A stretch of 64,000 nucleotides of DNA from Mycolicibacterium bacteremicum (GCF_943913955.1 NZ_CALUAE010000005.1:1-64000); one strand, 5' to 3'. Positions 24,208 through 32,284 are shown, counted from the first letter of the stretch. Translations and numbers: made by a program. Notes: a model not told the origin generated them from the letters alone.

Positions 24208-24815
24208 TCGACTGGCTGAACTCGGCGTTCGTCACCATCGGCGGCAACGCCACGAGTTGGGCGGAGTTCCTGGGTTTCGTCACCGGCGGATTGTGTGTGG
24301 CGCTGGTGGTGCGCCGCAACATCCTGAACTTCCCGATCGGCATCGCCAACAACGTGTTCTTCCTGGTGCTGTTCGCCTCGGCGAGCCTGTGGGCGGCGTC
24401 TGGCTTGCAGGTGCTCTACATCGCGCTGGGCATCGCCGGGTGGTGGCAGTGGCTGCACGGCCGCCGCGAGGCCGGCGAGCTGGTGGTGCGGCGCACCGGC
24501 CGCACCGAACTGGCGGCCTGCGGGGCATTTCTGGTGCTGGGCACCGGGCTGCTGTACATGGTGCTGACCGCCGCCGATGATGCGGCGCCCTTCCTGGACG
24601 CAGTGACGACCTGCCTGGCACTGGTCGCGCAGTGGCTGCTGAACACCCGGCGCATCGAGAGCTGGTACTTCTGGATCGTCGCGGACTGCATCTACATCCC
24701 GCTGTATCTGAGCAAGGGTTTGGTGCTGACGGCCGCGGTCTACGGGCTCTTCCTGGCGCTGTGTATCGCGGGGTTGCGGTCGTGGACGCGGGCACGGCAG
24801 GCGGTGATGGTGTGA
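24204..24815 (+). CDS. pnuC: Nicotinamide riboside transporter PnuC
   Basis: This 203-residue membrane protein has about six to seven hydrophobic helices. The family blocks N-F-P-I-G-I-A-N-N-V-F-F, G-W-W-Q-W and the later W-Y-F-W-I-V-A-D are present. PnuC imports nicotinamide riboside by facilitated diffusion, trapped by phosphorylation through NadR. The GTG start at 24204 overlaps the stop of the glycohydrolase gene (GTGA) and has a GGGGAGGA ribosome binding site inside that gene. Its own stop overlaps the nadR start in the same way. Confidence 0.92.
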   Translation: MIDWLNSAFVTIGGNATSWAEFLGFVTGGLCVALVVRRNILNFPIGIANNVFFLVLFASASLWAASGLQVLYIALGIAGWWQWLHGRREAGELVVRRTGRTELAACGAFLVLGTGLLYMVLTAADDAAPFLDAVTTCLALVAQWLLNTRRIESWYFWIVADCIYIPLYLSKGLVLTAAVYGLFLALCIAGLRSWTRARQAVMV

Positions 24816-25894
24816 GGGAGTTCCGGCACGGCCTGATGATCGGTAAGTTCTATCCCCCGCGGATCGGGCATCACGAGGCGATCCGGGCCGCCGCGGCGCG
24901 CTGCGATGAGTTCACGGTGTTGGTGATGGCCTCGGCGGTGGAGTCGCTGACGGTGGAGCAACGGGTGAGCTGGATGCGCGAAGAACATGCCGGCGACGCG
25001 ACGGTGCGGGTGGCCGGGATCCGTTGTGACGCACCGATGGACGTGACCGACCCGCGGGTGTGGGCCGCGCAGGTCGCCGCGATGAAGGCCGGGGTGCGCG
25101 CATCCGGGGCCCAATCCGATGTCGATGCGGTGTTCAGCGGGGATGACTACTGCCATGAGCTGGCCCGGTGGTTCGACGCCAAGGCGGTGCAGACATCGCG
25201 GACCGGGGCCAGCACCGACGTCCGGGCGGATCTTGCCGGCCGATGGTGGGAGATCGCGCCGGCGGTGCGGGCCGGACTGACGACGCGGGTCGTGGTGGTC
25301 GGCGCCGAGTCGACCGGGACCACGACGGTGGCGCAGCGGTTGGCTGAGCACTTTCGCGCCCGGGGCGGGGTGTGGGCGTCGACGCAGTGCGTGTCCGAGT
25401 ACGGGCGCGAGTACACCCAACTGAAGATGGACTCCGGCCGTGACGTTGCCGACTTGGTCTGGCAGGCTGCCGATTTCGACGTGATCGGCCCGGAGCAGAC
25501 CCGTCGCGAGGAGGCGGCCGCGCGGGTCGGGTCACCGGTGCTGATCTGCGACACCGATGCGTTCGCGACCGGGATCTGGAAGCGGCGTTACCTCGGTGAC
25601 GCGTCGGGCGGGCCGTGGACCATGGTGCCCGATCGGGCGGTGTACCTGCTGACCGACCACGACGGGGTGCCGTGGCAGGACGACGGGATGCGCGAGGGAG
25701 ACCTCGCGATCCGCGCGGCGATGACCGACTGGTTCGCCGAAGCGCTCACCGCAGCCGGGCATTCGTGGGTGCTGCTGACGGGGACGTTGGCGCAGCGGTT
25801 GGATGTCGCAGTCCGAACGGTCGAGCCGCTGGTGGCGTTGCGGGCACAGTTTGCAGAGCCGTTGCGCGGACCGGGATTTGAGCAGACTCGGTGA
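24812..25894 (+). CDS. nadR: NadR-type NMN adenylyltransferase / ribosylnicotinamide kinase
   Basis: This bifunctional NAD salvage enzyme has 360 residues. The N-terminal nucleotidyltransferase has G-K-F-Y-P-P-R-I-G-H-H (GxHH-like nucleotide site). The C-terminal kinase has its P-loop at about 163-171, reading G-A-E-S-T-G-T-T-T. The usual Walker Lys (G-K-T/S) is Thr here, so the kinase may rely on another Lys/Arg or be weakened. The later D-T-D-A-F segment is the expected Asp motif. The GTG at 24812 overlaps the pnuC stop (GTGA). The regulatory helix-turn-helix of enterobacterial NadR is absent, consistent with NrtR as regulator. Confidence 0.88.
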   Translation: MREFRHGLMIGKFYPPRIGHHEAIRAAAARCDEFTVLVMASAVESLTVEQRVSWMREEHAGDATVRVAGIRCDAPMDVTDPRVWAAQVAAMKAGVRASGAQSDVDAVFSGDDYCHELARWFDAKAVQTSRTGASTDVRADLAGRWWEIAPAVRAGLTTRVVVVGAESTGTTTVAQRLAEHFRARGGVWASTQCVSEYGREYTQLKMDSGRDVADLVWQAADFDVIGPEQTRREEAAARVGSPVLICDTDAFATGIWKRRYLGDASGGPWTMVPDRAVYLLTDHDGVPWQDDGMREGDLAIRAAMTDWFAEALTAAGHSWVLLTGTLAQRLDVAVRTVEPLVALRAQFAEPLRGPGFEQTR

Positions 25895-25895
25895 G

Positions 25896-26702
25896 CTACT
25901 TGTCACCGACGGCGCGGGCGTGGTCGATCTGCTGCTTGATCTCACGGTAGGCCTGCACCCGCGCCATCACCGCCTCGACGGCCGAATCGGCGGGGGTGGT
26001 GTCCGGTGCGGCCTCGATGCCATAGAGCATGGCGCTGAGCTTGGCGTGCAATGCGGCGCGCTGCTCGGCGACCTTGGCGTCCTCGCGTTCGGCGCGCAGT
26101 GAGGCGTCGATGTGCCGGGCCTCGACGGCGCACCGACTGATCAGGGCGACCCGCTCCTTGGCGGCGTCCTCCAGCTGCGCGATGGTGGTTTTCGCCTCGG
26201 CGAGAATCCGGCGATCATCGGCACTGGGCTTGCTTAGCGCCGACAGCTTGCCGGTCACGCCCTGCAGCGAGTGCGTCTTGGCGAACGTGCGGGTGATCCA
26301 GCCGATGTCGGCGCTGAAGTCGATGTCCCCCAGCCACCCGGCGCGGGCGGCTTCGGAGCCGGCGACCTGTGCGACCGCCTTGAGCGCGTCCTCGACCAGC
26401 GAGGCGTTCTGCTTACCGAGGGTATCGATGCGGCGTTGCTTCTCCTTGCGTTCCCGCTCCTCGCGTTCACGTTTGGCGGCCGCGGTCTTGGCGACCCGGT
26501 CGGCCTGTGCCCGCTTCTCGGCCTCGATGCGGCTGTTCTCGACCTCCTTGACGATGGCGTAGACGATCCAGGTCACGACGGCGATCGCCGCCACAATGCC
26601 GAGGACGATCCACACCGGCTTCGGGACCACGGCGATCAGCACCACGATGGCGACGCCGATGGCGCCCAGGATGTTCGAGCCGTCCGAGGATCGGTTACTC
26701 AT
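25896..26702 (-). CDS. Coiled-coil membrane protein under a DNA-damage-type promoter
   Basis: This 268-residue protein has two hydrophobic helices at about residues 10-27 and 30-52, followed by a long Lys/Glu/Arg-rich coiled coil (about 55-95) and a helical C-terminal half. No enzyme motif is visible. ATG 26702 has a GGGAG site and follows the RecA-NDp-type promoter 26758-26780, with the -10 about 55 bases upstream. Its end is one base from the end of convergent nadR. The membrane anchor plus cytoplasmic coiled coil suggests a scaffold or cell-division or repair-associated protein, but this is inference. Confidence 0.7.
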   Translation of the reverse strand: MSNRSSDGSNILGAIGVAIVVLIAVVPKPVWIVLGIVAAIAVVTWIVYAIVKEVENSRIEAEKRAQADRVAKTAAAKREREERERKEKQRRIDTLGKQNASLVEDALKAVAQVAGSEAARAGWLGDIDFSADIGWITRTFAKTHSLQGVTGKLSALSKPSADDRRILAEAKTTIAQLEDAAKERVALISRCAVEARHIDASLRAEREDAKVAEQRAALHAKLSAMLYGIEAAPDTTPADSAVEAVMARVQAYREIKQQIDHARAVGDK

Positions 26703-26757
26703 CGCCGTTCTCCCAATCATCAGTGGCCGCACCGGATGTGCCTGTGGCCAGCCGATC

Positions 26758-26780
26758 AGGATCGCAGGGGGTACCGACAA
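26758..26780 (-). promoter_or_regulatory. RecA-NDp (PafBC-type) DNA-damage promoter for the coiled-coil gene
   Basis: On the minus strand TTGTCGGTA (26780-26772), 8 bases, then GATCCT (26763-26758). It differs from tTGTCRgtg-N8-TAnnnT at the last g and the first -10 base, but a 33-base block around it aligns without gaps to the copies at 21,248-21,280 and about 30,778-30,810. Confidence 0.6.
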
Positions 26781-26827
26781 GTCGTGGCGGTCGCGTCGTC
26801 GCCCCATGTGGTGGTAACAAAGACCGC

Positions 26828-27889
26828 ATGCCAGACGCCATCGATCCGCTGCTGCTGGGGCAGCGGGTGGTCGCGATCCTGGAGACCGGCCAACGGGTGG
26901 CAACCTACAAGCTGGCCAGCCTGATGGCGCTGATCGATCACTGCCTCGAGAATCTGCCTGAGCAGCCGTCGGACACGTTGGCGGTGCCCATCGGTGCGCT
27001 CGCTCACCGGGTACTCGACCTGTACTGGCGCCAGGTTCGACCGTTCGAGGGCCACGAGCTACGCCAATCCAGCGGCGAGAAGGAGCGAATTCCCCGCGCG
27101 GCCAGGACGTTGCGATCTGCCTCAGGCGCCGCGTCGCTGAGCGCAGCGATGTTATCGGCGCCGACCGTGTATGAGTCTTCGGTCGTGGAGATCGGTCTGT
27201 GCCTGGCGCAGCAGCCGCTGTATCGGTTGCAGCGGCTACCCGGCGCGCATGACCCCTTCCTCTACGACGACAGCTTCCTGCATTCCAACGTGTCGCGGCG
27301 GACGTTGCGGGCGCACGGCAACGCGATCGTGCTGAACCCCGGGGTGGCGACGGGGTTGGCCCGCCTGGCCGGGCTGCTCAAGCCGGCTCTGGAGATCATG
27401 TGGGTCGATGACGTGCGGCGGATGAACAAGTTCTTGACCGCGGAGGTGCCGGACATCGCCGGGCATCTCTTCGGCCGGGACCGCACGGCACTGGCAGCGG
27501 TTCGCGGTCCGTTCAAGGAGGCCTTCGGGGCGCGCTGCTTCTACTGCGATTCCGCGCTGCCGCCGGACAACCCCATTGATCACGTGTTGCCGTGGTCGCT
27601 GGTCGGCATCGACGGCCTGGCCAATCTGGTGTTGGCGTGCGTGCGATGCAATTCCGACAAGCGGCACGCGCTACCGGCGGTCGGCCTGGTCGATCAGGTG
27701 CTCGGCCGTGATCAGACGATGCTGCAGGAGATTGCCGAGGCGATCCGTTGGCCCACGGAGTATCGGCGGGTGGTAGCCGCCGCGCGCGGCATCTACGGCA
27801 GTCAGCCGCCGGGGATCGCGACGTGGTCGGGGTACAAAGCGACCGTGCGGCTGGACATCGGGTTCGCCCCGGGGTGGATGCGTTCCTGA
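26828..27889 (+). CDS. HNH endonuclease domain protein
   Basis: This 353-residue protein has a long helical N-terminal region without known motifs. The C-terminal HNH nuclease shows C-F-Y-C near 237, then D-H-V-L-P-W-S (the HNH His pair region) and N-L-V-L-A-C-V-R-C-N-S-D-K-R with the second Cys pair and Asn. Proteins of this layout are found in actinobacteria as stand-alone predicted nucleases, with defence or DNA-processing roles suspected. ATG 26828 is chosen as the first Met after the intergenic region. It is divergent from the coiled-coil gene (125 bases). Confidence 0.8.
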   Translation: MPDAIDPLLLGQRVVAILETGQRVATYKLASLMALIDHCLENLPEQPSDTLAVPIGALAHRVLDLYWRQVRPFEGHELRQSSGEKERIPRAARTLRSASGAASLSAAMLSAPTVYESSVVEIGLCLAQQPLYRLQRLPGAHDPFLYDDSFLHSNVSRRTLRAHGNAIVLNPGVATGLARLAGLLKPALEIMWVDDVRRMNKFLTAEVPDIAGHLFGRDRTALAAVRGPFKEAFGARCFYCDSALPPDNPIDHVLPWSLVGIDGLANLVLACVRCNSDKRHALPAVGLVDQVLGRDQTMLQEIAEAIRWPTEYRRVVAAARGIYGSQPPGIATWSGYKATVRLDIGFAPGWMRS

Positions 27890-27991
27890 CTGGCGTGCAG
27901 CCCGAACGTCGGCGATCACAATTCGGGCGAGCAGGTAGTTTTCGGTCGCGTGCAGCTGCGTAAAACAGGCTTGGGGGATCGTTGTGCAGGC

Positions 27992-28303
27992 CTACTCGTA
28001 GCGCACCGTACTGTCGATCGCCCCGCCGGCCTCGTGATCCTGTTGGTCATAGACATCAGCTGCTGCGCGCAACGAATCTCCCAGTGCCGTCAGGTCGGAG
28101 CGCAACCGCGCCGCCTGCGCTTCCAGCACATCGATGAACTTCCCGAACCCGGGTGTGCCTTTCTCCTTCCAGGCCGCGCCTTGGGTCGACACGCTGTCCG
28201 CGACCGCCGCACGACTGGAGGACGCCTCAGCGGCGACGACGGCCATCTGACCGGCAGACAGCCGCACCTGGGCTGTCGACACCACGATGCTCTCGTGGCT
28301 CAT
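27992..28303 (-). CDS. WXG100/Esp-like helical protein with type VII secretion signal
   Basis: This 103-residue helical hairpin protein has Trp45 in the turn region (A-A-W-K-E-K-G) and the type VII export signal YxxxD at residues 85-89 (Y-D-Q-Q-D) after the second helix. These features fit ESX-secreted proteins of mycobacteria. ATG 28303 overlaps the stop of the lipoprotein gene (ATGA). The trio with the lipoprotein and DUF1023 hydrolase forms one operon transcribed right to left. No ESX core gene lies in this window, so secretion would use a system encoded elsewhere. Confidence 0.75.
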   Translation of the reverse strand: MSHESIVVSTAQVRLSAGQMAVVAAEASSSRAAVADSVSTQGAAWKEKGTPGFGKFIDVLEAQAARLRSDLTALGDSLRAAADVYDQQDHEAGGAIDSTVRYE

Positions 28304-28872
28304 GGCGCGCCACTCCCCCCAGCGGGCAGTCGGCACGCGATGGTTCCGGTGATCAGCGACGCCTCGATGGAGCCGAACCTCAGCTCGCGTCCGTCATCGC
28401 TGGTGATCCGAACGTCATGGGCGCCTGGGGAGTTCTGCATCGCGGAACCGTTCGTCAGGCCCGCCTCGGCAGCCAGGCGCTCGACGGCGGGCAGTACGAG
28501 CGCCCATTCTTCGTCGGTGAATGAATGATCTGAGGTGAGGTTCGCGAAGTACAGAGTCACTCCCTGGTGCCCGTTGTTCTGACAACTCCCCGACATCTCC
28601 TCGCGCCGCCACGCCCAGGGGGCACTTGCCGGTACCAACCGTGAGACTTCCGCGCGGACCCTCTCGATGAGGTCCAGCATCTGAGCGCGGGTGGCTTCGA
28701 TGTCGGGCAAGTTCTTGATATCCACCTTGGGCACATCCTCGTTGATAATCGGGGAGTCGTAGCTGGGTGCAGCGCTGGGCTTATCGCTTTCGCCGCCGCA
28801 GCCGGCCAGGGTCAGCGTCGCGGCCGTAAGCGTCACCACCAATCGCGGGCCGGCTACCCGTAACGTCCTCAT
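28300..28872 (-). CDS. Lipoprotein of unknown function
   Basis: This 190-residue protein has an N-terminal signal peptide ending in the lipobox T-L-A-G-C with Cys25, so it is exported and lipid-anchored. The mature part has a low-complexity linker, a helical region, and a pair of Cys (S-C-Q-N-N and I-A-C-R) that may form a disulfide. The length and layout resemble mycobacterial LppA-type lipoproteins. It is coupled by ATGA overlaps both to the upstream hydrolase gene and to the downstream secreted helical protein. Confidence 0.8.
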   Translation of the reverse strand: MRTLRVAGPRLVVTLTAATLTLAGCGGESDKPSAAPSYDSPIINEDVPKVDIKNLPDIEATRAQMLDLIERVRAEVSRLVPASAPWAWRREEMSGSCQNNGHQGVTLYFANLTSDHSFTDEEWALVLPAVERLAAEAGLTNGSAMQNSPGAHDVRITSDDGRELRFGSIEASLITGTIACRLPAGGSGAP

Positions 28873-30698
28873 CGCACCAACCTTTCTCCACCGTCTTTGC
28901 CCAACGGTACGTTCGCCAACCCGCCCGCAATGATGGCCAGGTTGTATCCGGTGGTTCGCAAGACTCCATTGTCTGATCGCGGGTAGTCAGCGTGGGCTTC
29001 GGCTCCGGTGCGGGAGACGTTGTCGGTGGGGCTCACCGCAGCGCTTGACGACAGTTGCTCCAGCGGCAGCGTCGTCGGGTTTGGCCCGAACTGACCGAGG
29101 TCGCCTGCCGACGGTAGCTCGAACGGCCCCAGCCTCGGGTCGCCAGATATCCAGTCACCGGGTGCGGTCATGACGTAGGCATGGCCGTCGGCGAGATTCA
29201 TATCGACCTCGTCGCCGATCGGCCGCATCACCTCGATCGGAACTCCGTGAGCCCCGAATCGGGTCATCGTATCGTCGGTGTGGCCTAGTCCGGGCGAGCC
29301 ATAGAAGGCGGCATCGTCGACGACGCCGGTCTGGCCGAGTTCGTGAAGCGCCTGGGCGGTCGTCAGCGATCCGTAGGAGTGCCCGAACGCCGACAAGTGG
29401 ACATCGGATCCGTGCTCATTGGTCGCGTTGATGCCGCGATAGAACTCGGCCAGATCGGGTGCGGCCTCGTTGGCTCGGCTCTCGAACCCCGACTCCAGCA
29501 CCGAGATGTCTTTACCCGGTGGTTCGTAACCCAGCCAGGCGATGGTCGAAACCTGTTCGTCTCCCCGCCGCGCCAAATCCAGCTGTGTGCGGGTTTCTGC
29601 GTTCAGCGCCACGGCTTCGTTCACCATGCCAGGCATGCTGGTTGCTCGGGTGTCGACGCCGGGCGTGGTTACGCTGACGTGGTCGGCGGTGTCGGGGTTT
29701 CCGATCGCGATGGCCGCTCTCGTTTCCCGGCCTTCCGGGTATTCGAGCAGCATCAGGTACCGATTCGGGTCGTATTCGTTATCGGGGTTGCCACGGACCG
29801 ACATCGCCCCCTTGAGCGCCCGAGCCTCATCCAGCCGAGTGTGTCGGTCCGCCACCATGCGGTCGTATTCGTTGCGCTTCGACGCGGAACCGGGACCACC
29901 GGCTCCGGCACCCGCGTACTCCTGGAAGGTCGGGATCTCGTCGACCGCCCGTTGTGCGTCGGCCAGTTCCTGGTCGAGCTGGGCCTTGTTGACCTCGCTG
30001 CGCACCGGGGTGGGCACACCGGGGCGGTCGCCGATCCAGTCCGGATGCTCGGCCATGACCTTTTCCTGCTCCTCCGCCGACAGGGCGTCCCACCACGCCT
30101 TCACGTCGGTGGGCATAACACCCTCACCTTCGGGTGGGTACGGCGCGGACAATCCGGACTGTTCGCGGCCCATCTCCTGAGCGGACGGGACATCCGGCGC
30201 CCCGCGCGCGGTGATGTCACCGTTCGCGACGTGGCCGAACACCTCGGCGCAATCGGCGTCGATGTCCTCGGCCTGGTGGATTAGCGCCTTGGCACGAGTC
30301 TCGATGTCCTCGGCGATGTGTTTGAGTTCCTCACGGACATCCGGCGGGCCAGTGATGGTGACATCGCCGTTGTCGGCGAGCACCAGAAAACCGCCCTGGG
30401 CTGCGACATCAGCGCGAACCGCGTCGACGCCGGCCTGCACCGTCGCGACCGCCGCCGCGGTCTCCGAAGCCAATTGCGCCACTGCCCCGATCACCGCGGC
30501 ATCATCGAGCACCTTGCCGGTGGACTCGGCAATCTTGCCGCGGGCGGCGTCGGCTGCGGGCGACTCCCACCCGGGGAGTCGGGAGATCAGCTCCAAGTCA
30601 GAGGCCACGCCCTCGATAGTCGTCAGCTCGTCGCCGAGTTCGTGCGCGATCGACTGCAACGCGCCCACGTTCCAGGACTCGATATCACTGAGCAGCAC
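28869..30698 (-). CDS. DUF1023 alpha/beta hydrolase
   Basis: This 609-residue protein has an N-terminal helical part (residues 1-200) resembling type VII-associated WXG-like segments, then charged linker sequence. The DUF1023 alpha/beta hydrolase domain has the nucleophile elbow G-H-S-Y-G-S and surrounding family blocks (A-F-Y-G-S-P-G-L, a late G-H-A-Y-V-M-T-A-P). It is a predicted serine hydrolase, possibly a secreted effector or cell-wall enzyme. It starts with GTG at 30698, preceded by GGAAGGGGA, and its stop overlaps the lipoprotein start. It is divergent from the DNA-damage-type promoter at 30780. Confidence 0.82.
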   Translation of the reverse strand: MLLSDIESWNVGALQSIAHELGDELTTIEGVASDLELISRLPGWESPAADAARGKIAESTGKVLDDAAVIGAVAQLASETAAAVATVQAGVDAVRADVAAQGGFLVLADNGDVTITGPPDVREELKHIAEDIETRAKALIHQAEDIDADCAEVFGHVANGDITARGAPDVPSAQEMGREQSGLSAPYPPEGEGVMPTDVKAWWDALSAEEQEKVMAEHPDWIGDRPGVPTPVRSEVNKAQLDQELADAQRAVDEIPTFQEYAGAGAGGPGSASKRNEYDRMVADRHTRLDEARALKGAMSVRGNPDNEYDPNRYLMLLEYPEGRETRAAIAIGNPDTADHVSVTTPGVDTRATSMPGMVNEAVALNAETRTQLDLARRGDEQVSTIAWLGYEPPGKDISVLESGFESRANEAAPDLAEFYRGINATNEHGSDVHLSAFGHSYGSLTTAQALHELGQTGVVDDAAFYGSPGLGHTDDTMTRFGAHGVPIEVMRPIGDEVDMNLADGHAYVMTAPGDWISGDPRLGPFELPSAGDLGQFGPNPTTLPLEQLSSSAAVSPTDNVSRTGAEAHADYPRSDNGVLRTTGYNLAIIAGGLANVPLGKDGGERLVR

Positions 30699-30779
30699 CG
30701 CTGACTGTTCCCCTTCCCCACCGATACGCTATCGCGCCGCCGGAGGGGTCCGGTGCACCAAAATGCTGTCCACCGGCAC

Positions 30780-30802
30780 TTGTCGGTGGTCGCCCTCATA
30801 CT
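30780..30802 (+). promoter_or_regulatory. RecA-NDp (PafBC-type) DNA-damage promoter for the EEP gene
   Basis: TTGTCGGTG (30780-30788), 8 bases, then CATACT (30797-30802) match tTGTCRgtg-N8-TAnnnT apart from the first -10 base. It lies 48 bases before ATG 30850. The gene it drives is broken, so this promoter may now read into the island gene at 31547. Confidence 0.7.
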
Positions 30803-30849
30803 GACCGGCTCGCCTGGATTGGCCGGGACGGGCGAGAGGACACATCGAG

Positions 30850-31372
30850 ATGACGACCAATCACCACATTCAACATCCGCCACAGTGGCAGCAAGTCCGC
30901 GGAGGCGTTGGCCGCCCGACTGCTCGGCTATGACGCCGACATCCTTGTGGTCACCGAGTTCCGTGCCAATCCGGCCGGCCTGCGGCTCATCACGCGGCTG
31001 GAGGCCGCCGGGTACGACACCTCCCACCCCGCGGTCGGGACGACGCAGAACACCGTGCTGATCGCGGCGCGTGGGGGCATCGAGCGCTCTTGGGCGTTCG
31101 ACGAAACGCTCGACCCGCGACACCTGTGGTGCGCCGAGATCGACGGCGCCTACGTCTGCGGGGTGTACATGCCGCAGAACACGGCGAAACTCCCCTGCTG
31201 GGAGGCGCTGATCGGCGGCGCCCGCGCGGCCGGGATCGACCTGCTGATTGGCGACTTCAACACGGGCACCAGCGATCTGGACAATGATCCGCGCGGGTCG
31301 AAGTTCATCGGGCCGGAGATGCCAGGGCGGTTGATCGCTACCGGGTATAGCGACATGTGGAGGTCGCTGCAC
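30850..31372 (+). pseudogene. Endonuclease/exonuclease/phosphatase (EEP) family gene, interrupted by the island
   Basis: In-frame blocks T-F-N-I-R-H-S-G, D-I-L-V-V-T-E-F-R (metal-binding Glu) and L-L-I-G-D-F-N-T-G (the EEP Asp/Asn motif) show the first two thirds of an EEP nuclease. After M-W-R-S-L-H at about 31372 the expected C-terminus with the catalytic Asp-His is missing and the sequence turns unrelated. The ATG at 30850 is out of frame with the body: removing one base near 30855 would give M-T-P-I-T-T-F-N-I-R. The gene therefore has both a 5' frameshift and a 3' truncation, or a rare start. It marks the left edge of the island. Confidence 0.7.
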
Positions 31373-31472
31373 TTTGGGAACCGGCGAGACGGACTGGTCC
31401 GATACTTGCCGCCAATTCGGCTGCTAAACAAGAAGACTTTGCCAATCTCAGGATCGAGCAACGACACTGTGC

Positions 31473-31495
31473 TTGTCGGTGTCATCTGGTTCAGT
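31473..31495 (+). promoter_or_regulatory. Possible RecA-NDp-type promoter for the island HhH-like gene
   Basis: TTGTCGGTG (31473-31481), 8 bases, TTCAGT (31490-31495): the -35-like element is perfect, while the -10 lacks the conserved second A. It sits 52 bases before ATG 31547. It is weaker than the other sites. Confidence 0.35.
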
Positions 31496-31546
31496 GTCAA
31501 CAACAAAGGTACCGGCGAACGCCGGACTGAAGATGCGAGGAAAGCC

Positions 31547-32284
31547 ATGACGGAAAGCACCAGCGATCGCCTCGGGCGACTGGACGCGGCGTGTAAGCGC
31601 GACCTGGGCGATCCTGACCTTTGGTTCGCTCCTGACGGCTACCCGAACTCTCTGGCATTGTGCGTCGTCGACTCGATTTACTCGACGGGTGCGCACTACT
31701 CGTCGGTGATCAATGTGGTGCGCCGATACCGAGACGACCGCCAAGAGCGCGGGGGCGACGCCAGCACCGACGGCGCCTCAGAACTTGCCGGCAGCATTGA
31801 CGCTCGTGGCGGTCCGGACGCTTGGGCTACTGCGATCGGCAATCGGCGACCCACGTCGACCTCGCCGGGCGCGCCGCTCAAAGCCGACGCCATTTATCGG
31901 CTAGCCAACAATCTCGTCGATGCGGGCACCGACACCGCCGAGGCTTTCCGCTCTGCCGTCGCGAACGGCCGAGCCGACGAGTTGAAGTCTCTGTGGCGCT
32001 CAACGCCGGGGCAGCGCTCGGGGATCACGTGGGAGTACGCCTTAATGCTTCTTGGTGTGCCGGGTGTGAAAGCGGACCGCATGGTGGTCCGCTACGTTGC
32101 CCGAGCGCTCGAGCGTCCCACGCTCGATGTGTCCCCTGTTGAAGCCGCCGAGCTGGTGCGCGGGGTTGCCGAACGCAACGACTGGAATGTCATCCGCATT
32201 GATCACGCCATCTGGCGATTCGAGTCAGGTCGGCCGGTAAATAGAGAGCGTGACCCGGTCCAACCAGAACAACCGGACGAGTAG
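31547..32284 (+). CDS. Helix-hairpin-helix (HhH-GPD-like) protein
   Basis: This 245-residue protein starts at ATG 31547 after a GAGGAAAG site. An open frame connects it with the broken EEP gene upstream, but the ribosome binding site and the change of sequence character mark a separate gene. Blocks S-S-V-I-N-V-V-R-R-Y-R, P-G-Q-R-S-G-I-T-W-E-Y-A-L-M-L-L-G-V-P-G-V-K-A-D-R-M and I-D-H-A-I-W-R-F match a family whose last motifs resemble the helix-hairpin-helix and D-x-x-x-W-R part of HhH-GPD DNA glycosylases. There is no iron-sulfur Cys cluster. A base-excision or DNA-binding role is likely but unproven. Confidence 0.7.
   Translation: MTESTSDRLGRLDAACKRDLGDPDLWFAPDGYPNSLALCVVDSIYSTGAHYSSVINVVRRYRDDRQERGGDASTDGASELAGSIDARGGPDAWATAIGNRRPTSTSPGAPLKADAIYRLANNLVDAGTDTAEAFRSAVANGRADELKSLWRSTPGQRSGITWEYALMLLGVPGVKADRMVVRYVARALERPTLDVSPVEAAELVRGVAERNDWNVIRIDHAIWRFESGRPVNRERDPVQPEQPDE

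Noticed and set aside
30908..32284. One continuous open frame joining the EEP fragment and the HhH-like gene as a fusion protein
   Set aside because: The conserved EEP sequence stops abruptly, the middle stretch has no family character, and the second part has its own GAGGAAAG site and ATG. The shared frame looks like chance.
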